From the NCBI GenBank assembly GCA_033297205.1, contig MU859220.1:1-64000 (forward strand): a stretch of 64,000 nt of DNA, in the 5' to 3' direction. Source of the DNA: Pseudoneurospora amorphoporcata. Lineage: Eukaryota; Ascomycota; Sordariomycetes; Sordariales; Sordariaceae. The translations under genes were made by a program, and so were the position numbers. How positions within the stretch are numbered: the first letter of the stretch is position 1; the number at the start of each line of letters is the position of its first letter. Under the pieces are notes generated by a model. The model was not told where the DNA came from. It did no database searches and saw only the letters and a list, made by a program, of their open reading frames with translations. Below, piece after piece: positions 46,401 to 58,668 of the stretch.

Positions 46401-49400
46401 CGTCGATCCAAGGTAGTGCCATAATTGATTCTCCTTGTCCATATCAATCTTGACCTGCTCCTTGTTCTTATCGGGCTCGCCAGTATGGAACTCAGCCCAG
46501 ACAAATCCAGTCGAGAACTCATCGCCCTTTCTCGGTATCTCCTCGACCGGGCGCCTGGCGTTGATCTCCTGCTTGGCCTTCTTCGATGTCGGCATCGGAA
46601 TGGCGTTGGGTGATGCTTTAGGCAGCCTGTACTCAGACGGATCGGCCACGAGAAGCCACTTCCACTCAACCTGAATCCTATCCCCGCTCGGAATAACATC
46701 AAGCAGAAGCGTCTCTTCCTCGTGCAGGTTCTCCACCACCACACCGGCAAAGATGTTGCCCTGGTAATACTGGATCTGGCAGATGTCGTTCTTCTTGAGT
46801 GCCTCTGCAGTCTTGCGCACCACAGGATCGTCTTCAAGAATAGTACCTTCTGTTTTACGATCCCTCTTGACTCTGTGGAAGCGGCAGCTGAACTCAAATG
46901 CCTGCTCCTTGTATTCCGTCCCATCCTCTCCGATAACCGGCACATCACCTTCCTCCACAAACACGCCTGCGGCAGCCGCGCATGTGGCATGGTACGACCT
47001 GGGGCACTTCTTTTGCGAGCATTGGAAGCAAGCACCCTTCTTGGACCGACAGTACAAGCACTTGAGCTCCAAGCGGGCCTTGTCGATGCCCGCCACGTTC
47101 GCGACGATCTCCTGGTCGTCGATGGTCTCAATGTACGTCTCGGGTAGATAAAGAGCACACATCCGGTGAGCCTTGCGGCCATCGTCCGTAGGCATAATCT
47201 CCGCCCCGGGAATGTCGTTCGGACACAGACAACATGGCGGCTCGACAGGTGCCTTGAGGCGGTAGCGAGTCCTCTTTGCTCGCGCTTGAGTACCCTTGTT
47301 GTTTGCCTCCCGTTTCCTCTTCTGCCCTGCTGTCCTGACTCTCTTCCCTCCTCTTTGATCCAAGCCTGACGGCGGACTAGGCAATCCGGTATCCTGGTCT
47401 GATTCGTCCGAGTCCTCATCCTCCTCCTCATCCTCATCCTCTGTCACCTCGTACTCTGTCGATTCGCCGCGCAGTTTACGCTCGATTTCGTAGACATCTA
47501 CCCATACACTGTCCTGGGCTTGAGCACATTGGCACTTCTTGGCAATCTTGCCCATGGGGAGCCAGCTGTCCAAGGCAAAGTTGACAGCCTCAGCGCAGTT
47601 GTAGCCCAGGTTGTAGCCAGAGTGGTAGCCATAAGGGTAGGTCACGACGAACTCGCCGGGATAGGACACGACTTTGTTGACCGTGATGCCGTAGTGTTGC
47701 TTGAGGTGGGAGGGGGAAATCAGGAAGGACTTGTGGCGAAGGAACTGGTCGCAGGCTTTGGCATCGGTTGGCCAGATATTCTTCATGGCGGCTTCAAACC
47801 GACGGGCATCCGATTGCGAGATGCTATACCATTGCTTGGGAGCACCGAAGTGGAGGAAGTTGATACTGTAAAGATCGACATCCTCCAAATGCCAGGCAAA
47901 GGTCGCCTTCCACATACCCAAGTATAGATATGCCGTGTTGACGCCAGGAACCTTTGTGCCAAGAACATCCAACAGGTTGGGGAGTTTGTTGAGGTTCCAA
48001 TTCTCCGTCGACTCGTCAAACAAGGTTCCGGGAAGATCGGCACCGTATAGCGGAGGGGCATACGTCAATGTCTTCCAGTATATCCTTTCCAGCTCTTCGC
48101 AGCGTTCGGGGGTGAACTCGGACACGTCCATACGGTAATCCCAGTTCTTGAAGGCTGCCTCGTCGATCATGGCCGACCCTTCCCGACGGATGTACTTGCG
48201 CCGTGCCGATGTCGATTGCATCTTGGGCTTGCTTTGTCTGCTAAAGCCCATTCGGCCAACCCTGGGAGCGCTCTCTTCTTCCTCGCAAGGTTCGTCCTTG
48301 ATATCCTCCTCAATCGACTCAAGCGGTTTGTCCTCGTCTTCGGGCGGTGGTGACACGGGAGTTATGGGGGGATCGTCGGTTTCATCCGCAGAGGCCTTTG
48401 CCGATCCTCGAGTAACCCTGCCTTTTCTTTTTCCTCTGCCCGAGCTTGTACTTGTCGTGGTCTTGTTCGATGTCGTAGCGTTCGCAGCCGCAGCAGCGCG
48501 GCTTCGAGCAGCGGGCTTGTCCTTTTCGGCGTTCGCTCGTCGCTCGCCTCGTCGCGCAGGAGGCTGGTGTTCGCTCTGTTCGCAAAGCTTGCGCCATTGA
48601 GGGAGGTTGTAGGATCGCTGATGGAGAATGTTGACCTGGCGATAGGTTCCGTTCTGGCCCATGATCTCCTGCTTGATTGGGTCGCGAACGCGGACCTGCT
48701 TGACCAGATCGTCCAGTGGCGGCAGCTCGCTCCTCCATTCCTCGGGAGGGATGATCTTGATGATGCCGGATTTCATGCCATATTTGTCTACCTTTTCCAT
48801 CTGCACTCCCCCGAGAAGTCAATTCAGTCAGCGAGACCTGGTGTCATAGCACAGGAAGAAGACAAACATACAAAGAGTTTGAAATCTTGAAACTGCTTCA
48901 CGGTTGGCTTGAAAACAGGAACATTGTTCTCGTATCTATCCGGCAGGATCTCGCCAATGTCCTCACTTGGAGACATTGGAGTGGTCGCAGACGCTGCCCC
49001 GGTCTCTGGTTGTTGCGAGTGTGAAGAGGTTGACTCTTTTCTTTCGCCTTCTTGTTCCTCCTTGATCTGTATACTTTCGACCGTGGCCGCGGCGGCAGGC
49101 TCATCATGGTCGTGCGAGACGCTAGGCTCAGGCTGCTGGTGTCCGGTTTTCGAATCGGGCAGAAGGTCGGAGCCGAATTCGAGATCGAAGGTAAGGTCTT
49201 GGTCGAGTTTGTCGGCAACATCGTCGTCTAGGTCGCTGAGCTCGGAATCGGAAGCCTCGTCGGGGTTCATCGCCTTGTCGCTATCAGGTGGCGATCGCAG
49301 ACCCATGGGGGTGGAAGCGTTGACGTCGGCATCGGCGTCGGCGTCAGCGTCGGTCATGATGGCATCCGGACTGCTGTGGGCGACGAGGTGCTGATCCTGG

Positions 49401-49459
49401 GCCATGTCTTTCTCGACGGGGTGGTCTGGCGCCGCAGCGCCATTCGCTTGGGTGGACAT
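43446..49459 (-). CDS. kdm4: KDM4-type JmjN/JmjC histone lysine demethylase with extended PHD
   Basis: Three exons, 48872-49459, 45148-48800 and 43446-45096, encode 1963 residues. JmjN (VPVFKPTVKQFQDFKLF|MEKVDKYGMKSGIIKIIPP, about 180-215) is interrupted by intron 1. JmjC has YLYLGMWKATFAWHLEDVDLYSINFLHFGAPKQW: the Fe(II) ligands are H500 and E502 and the distal H589 (YHSGYN); the 2-oxoglutarate Lys in APKQW and the Zn site (KACDQFLRH, KKCQC) are kept. CAEAVNF follows the distal His. An extended PHD (PPCCLCPND ... HRMCALYLPE ... CFQCSQKKCPRSYHATC, about 718-801) comes next. The C-terminal about 900 residues are disordered and Q/P-rich. KDM4 enzymes demethylate H3K9me3 and H3K36me3 in the nucleus. 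The start ATG 49459 is the first on this frame (49471 reads GTG). Confidence 0.88.
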
Positions 49460-51414
49460 GATACGGGGCACTACATGCGTCCAGGCTTGGCGATTTGCGC
49501 GATGATGACGAGGTCGAATGGTGGGAATGGGCGTGCGTGCCGTGTGCGGATAGTCGGTTAGGAAACGGGACGAAAGCGCGAGGCGTCAAGGGGGTTGAGC
49601 TGTGGTCCGCCAGCCAGGTCTGCCACTCCCAGGGTGTAGTGTGTACGGTAGACACAGGGCTCAATACCGGTGTCTGTCTTGGATGCGTGATGCGTGATGC
49701 GTGATGCGGCCTTCTTGCTTCGGTTCCTCAGCAGCAAGCAAGTGGAATGCGCCTGGCAGGCAGGATGATAGGCGGAACAACGGGTGGTTGGTAGAGGTTG
49801 TTGCTGATAAGATTGATTGACCGCACTTGTGCCGGGATCGGGCCTCTCTTGTCTCCGTTAGGTGTCTGTTCGTTGGACTGTTTCAAAGGGAGCGACTTTT
49901 CCAAATGTTCAATGTCAATGTCCTGTCTTGTAACTCGCTGCTTCCAAGTGAACGTGTTGACAGAGGCTACACCTGCTACCTAGTAGGAACCTTGAAGCGA
50001 CGCAGTGACCAAGCAGGAGCAAGCGTTAACGAGCGGGGGCCAAGGTGGTTGGTCGGAAATGATGCTTGGATGGCAGCACCAGCAGTGCAGTGAAATGAGT
50101 GGTAAAGTTAGGTTGGGGACGGCAAGCAAAGGCAGGCACTTGTTGAGTGTGAGGGAAATGGATTTGATGGGCCGATCTGCTTGGAGACTGGGCTGATCAA
50201 TTGACGACCGGGTTAACAGTTGGACCTGTGCAAAAGAAACAGGCTTTGGAGGTTGCCTCCAGGTACCATCTACTAACAACGGCTAACAGCCCGGGCACCA
50301 GACAGAATTCATGGGACAATGCGATGGTGATAGTGATCAAGATAGAAGCAAGTCGCAATGGGCGCTTCCCTATGTTCCTTGGGGAGGGTTGTGAGGGAAG
50401 CAAGAAGGAAAGGGTTATGTAAGACATTGTGGATTGCATTTCAGGTGGAGGCTTGTTGCCCGATGACTCTTTTTCCTCGTCTCGCCCCTGCCACTACAGA
50501 TTGTATAAAACATGGGCACTTGTCAACAATTCTGTTCGATTAATCTATGCTACGCCGAAATAGTATAACAAGAACAGTTAGTTAGGTAACTTGTGCAATA
50601 ATCGTCTCTTCCTCCTCTCAAGAACATTTGAACCAAATTCCAGAGACCGGAGACGGAGAGCCCTGCGACTGCCGAGAGCGATGAAGTCGATGGACCCGGC
50701 TGGAATCATGACTTCTTGGCTCTTGTCCTTGCCCTTGCCTGCCCAGATGCCAGATGCCAGATGCGATCAAACTAGCCAGGTTGCATCTGGAACTGTCTCC
50801 AGCTCAGGACCAGCTGGGCTTACATACAGTCATACATACATACGCGGCTGCCGGTGGGTTTGAAGCAGCCAATGAGAGGAAGGTTTAGGGCAGGTGGCAA
50901 AAGCCTTGGGGCTGCAGTAAAATCGGTATCTGCACTTTACCAGATTTGGCAAAAAGAGAATGCCGCAAACAAGCGAGAGTTCACGTGACTTTCGGATATC
51001 GTCGCCGTTAGTAGGTCACTCCGGTTGATCCATGGTGATGCACTCCTCGAAACGTCGCTCTCTCTGTCATCTTCTGTGGCTTCCTGACGGGAGTTCTGGC
51101 AAGCTTGTGTGCAGACTTAGGTTTTCATTTGTGCTTCTATCGGCCCGTTATTTTGCGGTCCTTTTTAGACGGGAATCCGGCAGTGAGATAGATGCTTGGA
51201 ACTTCCATTGTCACGAACGCTGCGCATTGCGTGAGGTGTGCAGTTGTGGAAGCACTCAATTGCGCTTGCATGCTTGACAACTGCATCGGAAGAGCTTGAC
51301 ATCTAAGGTAGGTGGTGCGCAGTTTTGTAAGCATTTAGTTAGGTAGTGAACCTGCACAAGTGGAAGTAATTTCCTGTTGGACACACTCTCCGGTGTGGGC
51401 GGTCTGATGGGACT

Positions 51415-51547
51415 GCAACTCGCTGGGTTGGTAACTCGGTCTTTTGGACAAGGTGGGTGGTTGATTAGGAAGAAAAGCTAACTACGGAAGCCCCAAGATT
51501 CCCAGTCTTTATACCTGCCTTGCTAAGCGCACAGCGCACCTTCCCAG
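51415..51547. repeat. Dispersed 133-bp repeat, copy 2
   Basis: The partner of 40286-40417 in the same orientation. A block of about 70 bases (from AAGGTGGGTGG) is identical between copies. Neither copy has clear terminal repeats or target duplication. Confidence 0.9.
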
Positions 51548-52198
51548 GACCTTTCGATAAAGATGCCCGGCCCGAGTTGACCTCGGCAAGGCTACCTTAC
51601 TTAGGTATTGTAGGTATGTGTGATATGCAGAAGTGATGCTATTCACACAACCTAAGTTCAGAGCGGTTTTTTGTATCATTTATTTCCTAGAGACTGGGTG
51701 AGCAATCGTCATCTGCCTGGTTCATCTCCAGCTGAGAGACCACTCAAAAAACTGCCTTGATGTAGGTAAGGTACCCATGGAAATCCGGAACATGCGATCG
51801 CGAGTCACCAACAGTGAAGTGACAGATTGTAAATGGCTGCTTTTGTTCATACCTTAGGGCTGAAGCGCTGAATGGTTTGACAGTTGTGATCTCCAATGCC
51901 ATGTTCAATGATGGGGTTTTCGGGTCTCATTCAGGCTTCCTGTCCTGTCTCCTTGTCGCTTCACTTTGCAGCCGGTATATAATTTGTTGTTGTCATGCTT
52001 CCTTCAGTCTAGTCATCACCGTTGTGTTGGGACTTGGGAATCTACATAGGTCGGGTGAACCATACCTTACAATTTCCCCTTGACGCAAGCCCTGTCGTCC
52101 GGTCTGTCCCGTTCGCATGGCAAACTCAAACTTGTGAAATCTCCACCTGCCAATTCAGCCTTATTAACTTTTACACTATAGATCCGCGATCCGCGATC

Positions 52199-52440
52199 AT
52201 GGGTCCTTCGCGCCTCGGCATCATGGCCGGCCGCCGCTCGCGTGGCCGCCCCGAGACCGACGTATAAGATGACAGGATCTCTGGGTTCGGTGAGACGTGC
52301 TTCGTGGTGCCGGCCAGTGACCAGTGACAACTCACAAACTTCAGTCGGTCCGTCAGCCCCAGCAATCCCTGCTTTGGCTTGACTCGGGCACGATCTCGAA
52401 CAATTCTACGCACCAGGTAACCGAGTTCGGTGACCGTCAG
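52199..52440 (+). CDS. Possible small spliced gene, partial
   Basis: ATG at 52199 opens a 21-codon run with mostly C or G third positions (MGPSRLGIMAGRRSRGRPETD), ending at a GTATAAG donor (52262). A CAG acceptor at 52342-52344 leads in phase to SVRQPQQSLLWLDSG and FGDRQFAGVDT, after which a GTAAGC donor-like site lies at about 52459. No domain is recognised and the 3' structure could not be completed. It could be the start of a small unannotated protein or chance. Confidence 0.25.
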
Positions 52441-52948
52441 TTTGCGGGTGTTGACACGGTAAGCAGCATCACCGTACACACACGGGACCTGTGGAGAGGT
52501 CCCTTAATGCCCGTTCATTCAAGGCGAAGTGTCTGCTCCTATGTACATCTCGGTGGTAAGAACCCTACCCAGGAACGAGCCAGCACATGTCAAATATGCT
52601 GTCTCACCCACCCGCCTTGTACACTACCTGAGTGCCAGACGCCAGGTACCTACGCCATCTGTTCGTGAACCCGAACCTGGCGCGGCGGCCTTGTACCTTC
52701 AGAGCCTCTACGATAGCCCGAAAGAGGCAAAAGTTGCTTCAAAAATGAATCCATAACATGATACCAACCCCGCCATATGACCTATCACGCTTACACATGT
52801 ACAAACTAGCAAAATAATAAAAAAGAAAAAAAGAAAAAAAGTGTGCCAAGAAATAGTTCAGCTGAAGAAGCCCGAAGCCAAACCCAGAAAAGATCTACAC
52901 CACCTCTTTTCACCCTTTTTTCCAAGACCCGGGGCCACTGCCGTGTCC

Positions 52949-54988
52949 TTACGAAGAAGGAACAGGAGGAACAGGAATGGGAAAAGGAAGGTGTCCAGCT
53001 CCCAGCAGACCTGTGAGCTCGAATAATATGGGAATCGTATCAACTGCTAGCCATCCGATACCTATTTTGTTCAGTCAGTGGAAGCTCATTAAAAAAGGCG
53101 GGTCGAGGTTAATCGTCGGGTGTAACGAGGGAACAGATAGAAAATGGGCAGTAAGTAGACTTACCAGCGTAAACAACCAACTTGGTCACCACCTCCACAT
53201 CATACCTCACTCTCGGCCTCGTCAGCTTGGAGAAAATCTCCTTCTCTCCCAACTCATCCCTCTGGCCCAGATACAACTCGGGCTCCTCCACAGCGGCCGA
53301 TGAATTCTGGCTCAAGCTCCTGGTGCTCTCAACAACCACGTGCCCCTGGCCCATCTGTCTCTCATACTTTTCATAACCAGATGATTGCGCCTGGTCCACC
53401 ACCACCGACGAAGCCTCCCCATCCGCACCGGCCTCCACCGCAGTATGAACCTCTCTCAGGCCAGATCCCTTCTCACTACTCAAACTCTCCCTCCTCTTCC
53501 TCTCGCGATACGCCAACGTCTCATAGGCATCCGCCGCGCTCTGCGGTCCAATACTAACCGCGCGGCCGCGCCCCGGTCCACGAATACTGCGCATCATCCT
53601 GGGAATATCGCTGACCTTGGGAAGGACCTCGTCATCACGCAAGTTGAGCGGGACATCTTTGTACTCGGTAGCGGGCATGAAGAAGCGGCGGGGGAGGGAA
53701 AGGCCATGGTTCTCGATGACGCGAAAGAGGTGGGGGAGGACCTTGAGGAGGGTAGGTTTCATTACTTGCCTCCAAGCAAAGATGATGAGGACGCCCAAGA
53801 TCAAGCGGATGATGATGACGGGCCGGCCTAGGGCCGACAGGTCGAAGAGCGCGTTGGGCCCGTTGTAGATGTGGTCCCACCGCGACCGGGCAAAGTGCCA
53901 GGTGCCGAGTTCGAGGCCGAGGATGACGCCCGCGAAGGAGACCGAGTCGTCGAAGCAAGGGCAGTCGTCCGCCGGCTCGGGGTGGATGCGCACGAGGATG
54001 AGGATGGTGACGGCGAAGAGGATGGGCGCGAGGTAGCCGCTTGCGTAGAGCCAGATTTGGAAGGAAGGGCCGTAGTAGAACTCGATGTAGGAGATGGCGG
54101 CGCCCATGACGGAGCCCATTATCACGTCGAGGAAGCCGTGCATGCCGCAGTACAAGCGGCCGAAGACGATGGAGAAGGCGTAGAAGTAGGCGAGCAACTC
54201 GAGCGCAAAGGTGGTGGAGGGGGAGTAGGTGTTGCTGTCGCTGTGCAAGACAAGGATCGAGTAGACGGTTACGGAGACGGCGTTGGCCGAGTGGGTGGAT
54301 GGGAACCCGTACTCGAGCGCGGCGGATCCGGACATGGTGATTCGATGGAGGGGAGGAGAGAGCGGTCGTGGGAGGGAGAGCATGTCTTTGACAAAGCCGG
54401 TCCAGAAGACGCCGGCGGCGAGGATGTGGACGAGGCTATCAAGCGTATGGCGGATTGTCAGTCAGCTTGGATGTTGACTTGTGGGGATCGCAACGGTTCC
54501 GTCATGATAGTGATGAGGGACATGACATAGACATACCCCTTGCCGAAGCCGGAGAAACTGCACCAGAAGAGGACTGGTAGACCGATCATGAAGAAGGTGT
54601 GCGTTCCGAGGTTGGCCGTGATGGCAAAGTATCTATCCAACGCCGGTGTCCGCATCTTTTCCTGGAGCATGGCTAGGTATGGGGTTTCCCAGCGGATGAG
54701 AGGGAGCAGTCGCTGTCGTAACTTGTATCGCCATTCTGGAAGTGTTCTCTGGTCTTGTCACCATGGTCAGCTTGCGACCAAGATGTAGCTCGAGGCTATA
54801 GGAACGCTATATATATGTATATATATATATATATATAGGTAACCCAATGGAGACACACAATGATCCAAGCTCTTCAACCCCGCGTCGACGACGCCATTCT
54901 GCACGGGTTTCCCCTTGACGGTACACGGCGGGGCAGTGTTGTCGGACAGCTCTGCGCCGGAGCTGGAGCCATGGTGGTGTGAACCCAT
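52949..54988 (-). CDS. lcb3: Long-chain-base-1-phosphate phosphatase (LCB3/YSR3 type)
   Basis: Four exons, 54859-54988, 54537-54753, 53165-54435 and 52949-53061, give 576 residues. Exons 1 and 2 join as SLDHYQRTLPEWRYKLRQ, matching the family start. The PAP2-type phosphatase signature is complete: KDMLSLPRP (K132), PSTHSAN (His164, where PSGH is more usual) and GRLYCGMHGFLD (His215). Around it are about eight membrane segments. The last exon encodes VVYAGIGWLAVDTIPIL and a conserved Pro-rich end. The enzyme removes phosphate from (dihydro)sphingosine-1-phosphate in the ER, returning long-chain bases to ceramide synthesis. Residues about 380-520 are a polar Ser-rich insertion. Intron 1 has an unusual GTGTGT donor and an AT microsatellite; the AAG acceptor is chosen because it restores DHYQRTLPEW. 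It is divergent to alg2. Confidence 0.9.
54808..54837. repeat. (AT)n microsatellite inside an intron
   Basis: About 30 bases of TA dinucleotides with one TG interruption, within the first intron of the phosphatase gene. Confidence 0.9.
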
Positions 54989-55495
54989 TGAACAGGGTTG
55001 AAACTGTTGTTCTTTTCGTGTTGGTGTTCAAGTCGTAGTCATCAATGTCGATGCGAATGTTGGTGTCAGCAACAGCAATAGCAAAGGTATAAAGTCGTGG
55101 ACAAGTTCAGGACAAGTCAACAAATCCCAAACCACGGGGGTTTTGGACCCTTGCAATTGATGGACCTCGACCTCGCTCAAATGGGAACTGGTTCCTGGTC
55201 TTTTGCGCTGCGACATCATGAAATTATTACCTAATTGCGGGTACTTTTAGCACTAAGCCCCGTCCCCTGAAGGAAGCTCTTTGCCTTATGTAAGCCTCTC
55301 GTACTAACAGATTGCAACCAACGAACTGGGCATTTCTATTAGTGCACCACCCTGTTCATTATCATTGCCTGCCGGGACAAGCTGGAGCTCCCTATCACTA
55401 ACAATGACATACGCATCTCCCATCCAAAGGAGACACCACGTCCATTTTACAGACACCCCGTCAAGACACTTTGTTTGCGACATTCACATGTCAAG
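54989..55495. promoter_or_regulatory. Divergent promoter between lcb3 and alg2
   Basis: 507 bases separate two divergent genes for ER-membrane lipid and glycan metabolism. No TATA box was assigned; the leader of alg2 ends with CAAGATGG. Shared regulation is possible but not shown. Confidence 0.55.
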
Positions 55496-56969
55496 ATGGC
55501 GGGCGTTGAAAAGACAATAGTCTTTCTCCATCCCGACCTGGGCATCGGCGGCGCAGAACGATTGGTTGTCGATGCTGCCGTAGGTCTTCAGAACCGTGGC
55601 CACAAGGTGGTCATCTTTACGAGCCATTGCGATCCCAGACACTGTTTTGATGAAGCTCGCGATGGTACTACTCCCCCTTTGCCCCTAGGGCCCATAACGA
55701 AACATGGCTGATGTGGTAACAAAAACAGGAACCCTCGACGTCCGCGTCCGCGGCAACTCCCTAATTCCCCCCTCCCTCCTCGGCCGCTTCTCCATCCTCT
55801 GCGCCATCCTCCGCCAAATCCACCTCATCCTCCAAATAACCCTCCTAACCTCCGAACTGCGCACCTTGAACCCCTCGGCCTTCTTCGTCGACCAACTCAG
55901 CGCCGGCCTGCCCCTCCTTAAACTCGTCGTGCCCAACTCCCCCATCTTCTTCTACTGCCACTTCCCCGACCTGCTCCTCGTCCAAGGTCGCCAGAAATGG
56001 TACAAACGTCTCTACCGCCTCCCCTTCGACATCTGGGAGGAATGGTCCATGGGTTTCGCCGATTCCATAGCCGTCAACTCGAGTTTCACCAAGGGGATCG
56101 TCTCCCGAACATGGCCCAGCTTGGCAAGCAAGCGCAGCTTGGAAGTCGTACACCCGTGCATCGACGTGCGGTCTACCTCCTCCTCCTCCTCCTCCTCCTC
56201 CTCCGCTGATAAAGACGAAGGGGTGTTGCCATGGACCAAAAACGGCATAATCCTCTCCATCAACCGTTTCGAGCGCAAAAAGGACATCGCCCTAGCCATC
56301 AAAGCCTTCGCCTCCCTTTCCCCTTCCCAGCGCGGAAAAGCCAAGTTGATAATAGCGGGGGGCTACGATAACCGCGTGCACGAGAACGTGTCATACCACA
56401 CTGAGCTGGTGAACCTAGCCGAGGGCGCGCCCTTCCGCTTGAAAACCGCCACTGCGAAAACGGTGGTGTCAGCCTTGAACACCGGCTCAGACGTCGAGGT
56501 TCTCTTTTTGCTCTCGGTCCCTAACACCCTCAAGGAAATTCTTCTGCGGTCTGCGAAACTGTTGGTGTACACCCCCAGCAACGAACACTTTGGGATTGTC
56601 CCGCTCGAGGCTATGTTACGGGGCGTGCCTGTATTGGCGGCGAACAATGGGGGGCCGACGGAGACGGTGGTGGAGGGGGAGACGGGGTGGTTGAGGGATC
56701 CGGGACAAATAAAAGAGTGGGCGAAGGTCATGGATAAGGTTTTGAATGGAATGGGGGAGGAAGAACTCAAGAGGATGGGGAGGAGGGGCGTGGAGAGGGT
56801 TAGGGGCAAGTTTGCGGATACGCAGATGGCGGAGAGGTTGGAGGAGATTATTGAGAGGATGCCGAGGGGGGATAAGGCGGCGCAAAGCGGCTTGGTTGTG
56901 ATGGTTGTTGGAGCGGTGGTGGCGGCTTTGGCGGGGGTTGTTAGTGCTGTGTATTTGAAGCTTTGGTGA
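55496..56969 (+). CDS. alg2: GDP-Man:Man1-2GlcNAc2-PP-dolichol mannosyltransferase ALG2
   Basis: Two exons, 55496-55664 and 55729-56969, encode 469 residues. It starts MAGVEKTIVFLHPDLGIGGAERLV, the GT4 glycosyltransferase N-domain loop, followed by GHKVVIFTSHCDPRHCF. The C-domain has SINRFERKKDI, and the donor-site E-x7-E motif EHFGIVPLE (E342, E350), then GGPTETVVEGETGWL. A C-terminal hydrophobic segment (LVVMVVGAVVAALAGVVSAVYL) is a membrane anchor as in yeast Alg2. The enzyme adds the second (alpha-1,3) and third (alpha-1,6) mannose to the lipid-linked oligosaccharide on the cytosolic face of the ER. Poly-Ser (about residues 210-220) is an unusual insertion. The frame is open upstream but the first ATG is 55496. 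Confidence 0.94.
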
Positions 56970-57495
56970 GCTTGGTGTTTTGAATATCATGTGTTCATAA
57001 TATGTATAGACTATAGGCGATGGGTTGTATGTATAGAATATCCTTGGGGTCCGTGGACTCAGGTCGGCAGAATAAATATCGCTATTACTACCTTACCTAA
57101 TCTGCGTTCCAAGTTAAGTTAAAACCCGCTAACGTTCAGTGGTAGACGTAAGGCCAACAGCCATGCTCGTTTGGACTGAGGATAAGGTAACCGATTGAGA
57201 TGATGTGATACTCTATACCATATAACCCCTCCAGCGCAGCTGCTTTACCAACTCATTCATCTCTTTAAAACACGGATCATATGTATACATACCCCCGCTA
57301 GCCTCGACCCTGTCATCTTCTTTCCTCTCTATCATATCTTGTTTTTCCCTCAGTAAAAAACATATGACTACAACACTACTACGGTACTACCCAAGCACTG
57401 CATTCACCATGGTCCATAGTCTATAGTCCATACCCAACTCGCTCAAACTCATACCCAGATAATATTATTGCCCGTCCACTGATCTTGATTAAGCC
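56970..57495. other. alg2 3' flank
   Basis: The 3' UTR of alg2 and low-information DNA before the repeat field. No gene is seen. Confidence 0.5.
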
Positions 57496-58640
57496 TCACT
57501 GTCTCTTCTCCCTCTCATCCCGAGCCCGACGCCGACCCTCAGCCTGCTCGTGAGCTTCAATCAAACCTTGGTTCTGAGCCCGAGCCCGAGCTTGAGCTTG
57601 AATCTGGGCCTCCTCTTGACTTTGAGCATCATGAGCTTGAGCTTGAGCTTGAGCCTGCTGCTCCTGAGCTTGAATCTGAGGCCGAAGCAGAGCCCGACGC
57701 GCAGTCTGAGCTTCAATCAGACCTTGGTTGCGAGCCCGAGCCTGAGCTTGAGCTTGGATCTTCTGGTGGGCTTGATTTTGACCCTGACCCTGAGCCTCTT
57801 GTTTCTGATGAGGCTCAATCCAAACCTGGGCTTGAATCCGAGCCTGCCTCTGAGCTTCAATCCGAGCTTGAGCCTGGGCTTGAAGCCGCCGCGCCTGAGC
57901 CTGAGCTTGAATCTGGTGGGCTTGGATTCGAGCTTCTATTTGAGCCTGAGCCTGAGCCTGCCTCTGGTTTGCAATCTGAATCCGAGTTTCAATCTGAGCC
58001 TGAGCCTGAGCCTGAGCTTCAATCTGAGCCTGGGCTTGAATCTGCTGGGCTTGAATTCGAGTTTCAATCTGAGCCTGAGCCTGAGCCTGCTCCTGGGCTT
58101 CCATCTGAGCTTGAACCTGAGACCGAAGCAGAGCCCGACGCGCAGTCTGAGCTTGAGCCTATCTCCTCCGAGCCTGCTCCTGAGCCTGCGTTTGAGCTTC
58201 AATCAGACTTTGATTGCGAGCCCGAGCCCGAGCTTGAGCTTGAATCTGGCGGGCTTGATTTTGAGCTTGAATCTGGTGGGCTTGGATTCGAGCTTCTATC
58301 TGAGCATGAGCTTGAGCCTGCTCCTGAGCTTCAATCTGAGCTTGGATCTGAGCTTGATTTTGATCCTGCTCCTGGGCTTCAATCTGAGCTTCACTCTGAG
58401 CTTGATTTTGATCCTGAGCCTGAGCTTGAATCTGAGCCTGCTCCTGAGCTGCTGGAATCTGATCATGACTGTAGCCCTCGCCGTAACCGTAGCCCTCACC
58501 ATAGCCCTGACCCTCACTGTAACCCAGACCGTAACTCTCACCGTAACTCTGACCGTGACCAGGCCTGGGACTTGGAAGTTAGCCTGACCCCAAGCCTAGA
58601 TTTAAACTTGGATCTGAGCCTGGATCTGCGTCTTCCGCCA
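57496..58640. repeat. Hexamer-based higher-order repeat field with several open frames
   Basis: Hexamers such as GAGCCT, GAGCTT and GAATCT are arranged in longer blocks starting GAGCTTCAATCA-A-CTT and GCGAGCCCGAGCC; the long block recurs near 57552, 57710 and 58195. Because the unit length is a multiple of three, stops are rare and long frames are open on both strands: a Q/A-rich one on minus (57496-58104, 202 codons), an S/L-rich one on plus (57550-58587, 345 codons) and an E/P/S-rich one on plus (57969-58706). None has a recognisable domain. Any could be translated, but the pattern is most simply repeat expansion. A splice from the neighbouring Q-rich gene into the minus-strand frame is not excluded. 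Confidence 0.8.
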
Positions 58641-58668
58641 CCCGTCGCCAATCCCTCGCGTCATCGTC

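Larger units (their letters stand above)
49460..52948. other. Long intergenic region
   Basis: The KDM4 promoter is at the left and the LCB3-type gene 3' flank at the right. It contains the second copy of the dispersed repeat (51415-51547), AGGTAGG/AAGGTA motifs at 51303-51311 and 51763-51774, and a possible small spliced gene near 52199, given separately. Confidence 0.5.

Noticed and set aside
45434..47437. 667-codon minus-strand frame
   Set aside because: Alternate frame of the KDM4 gene; Arg/Ser-rich translation of the same DNA.
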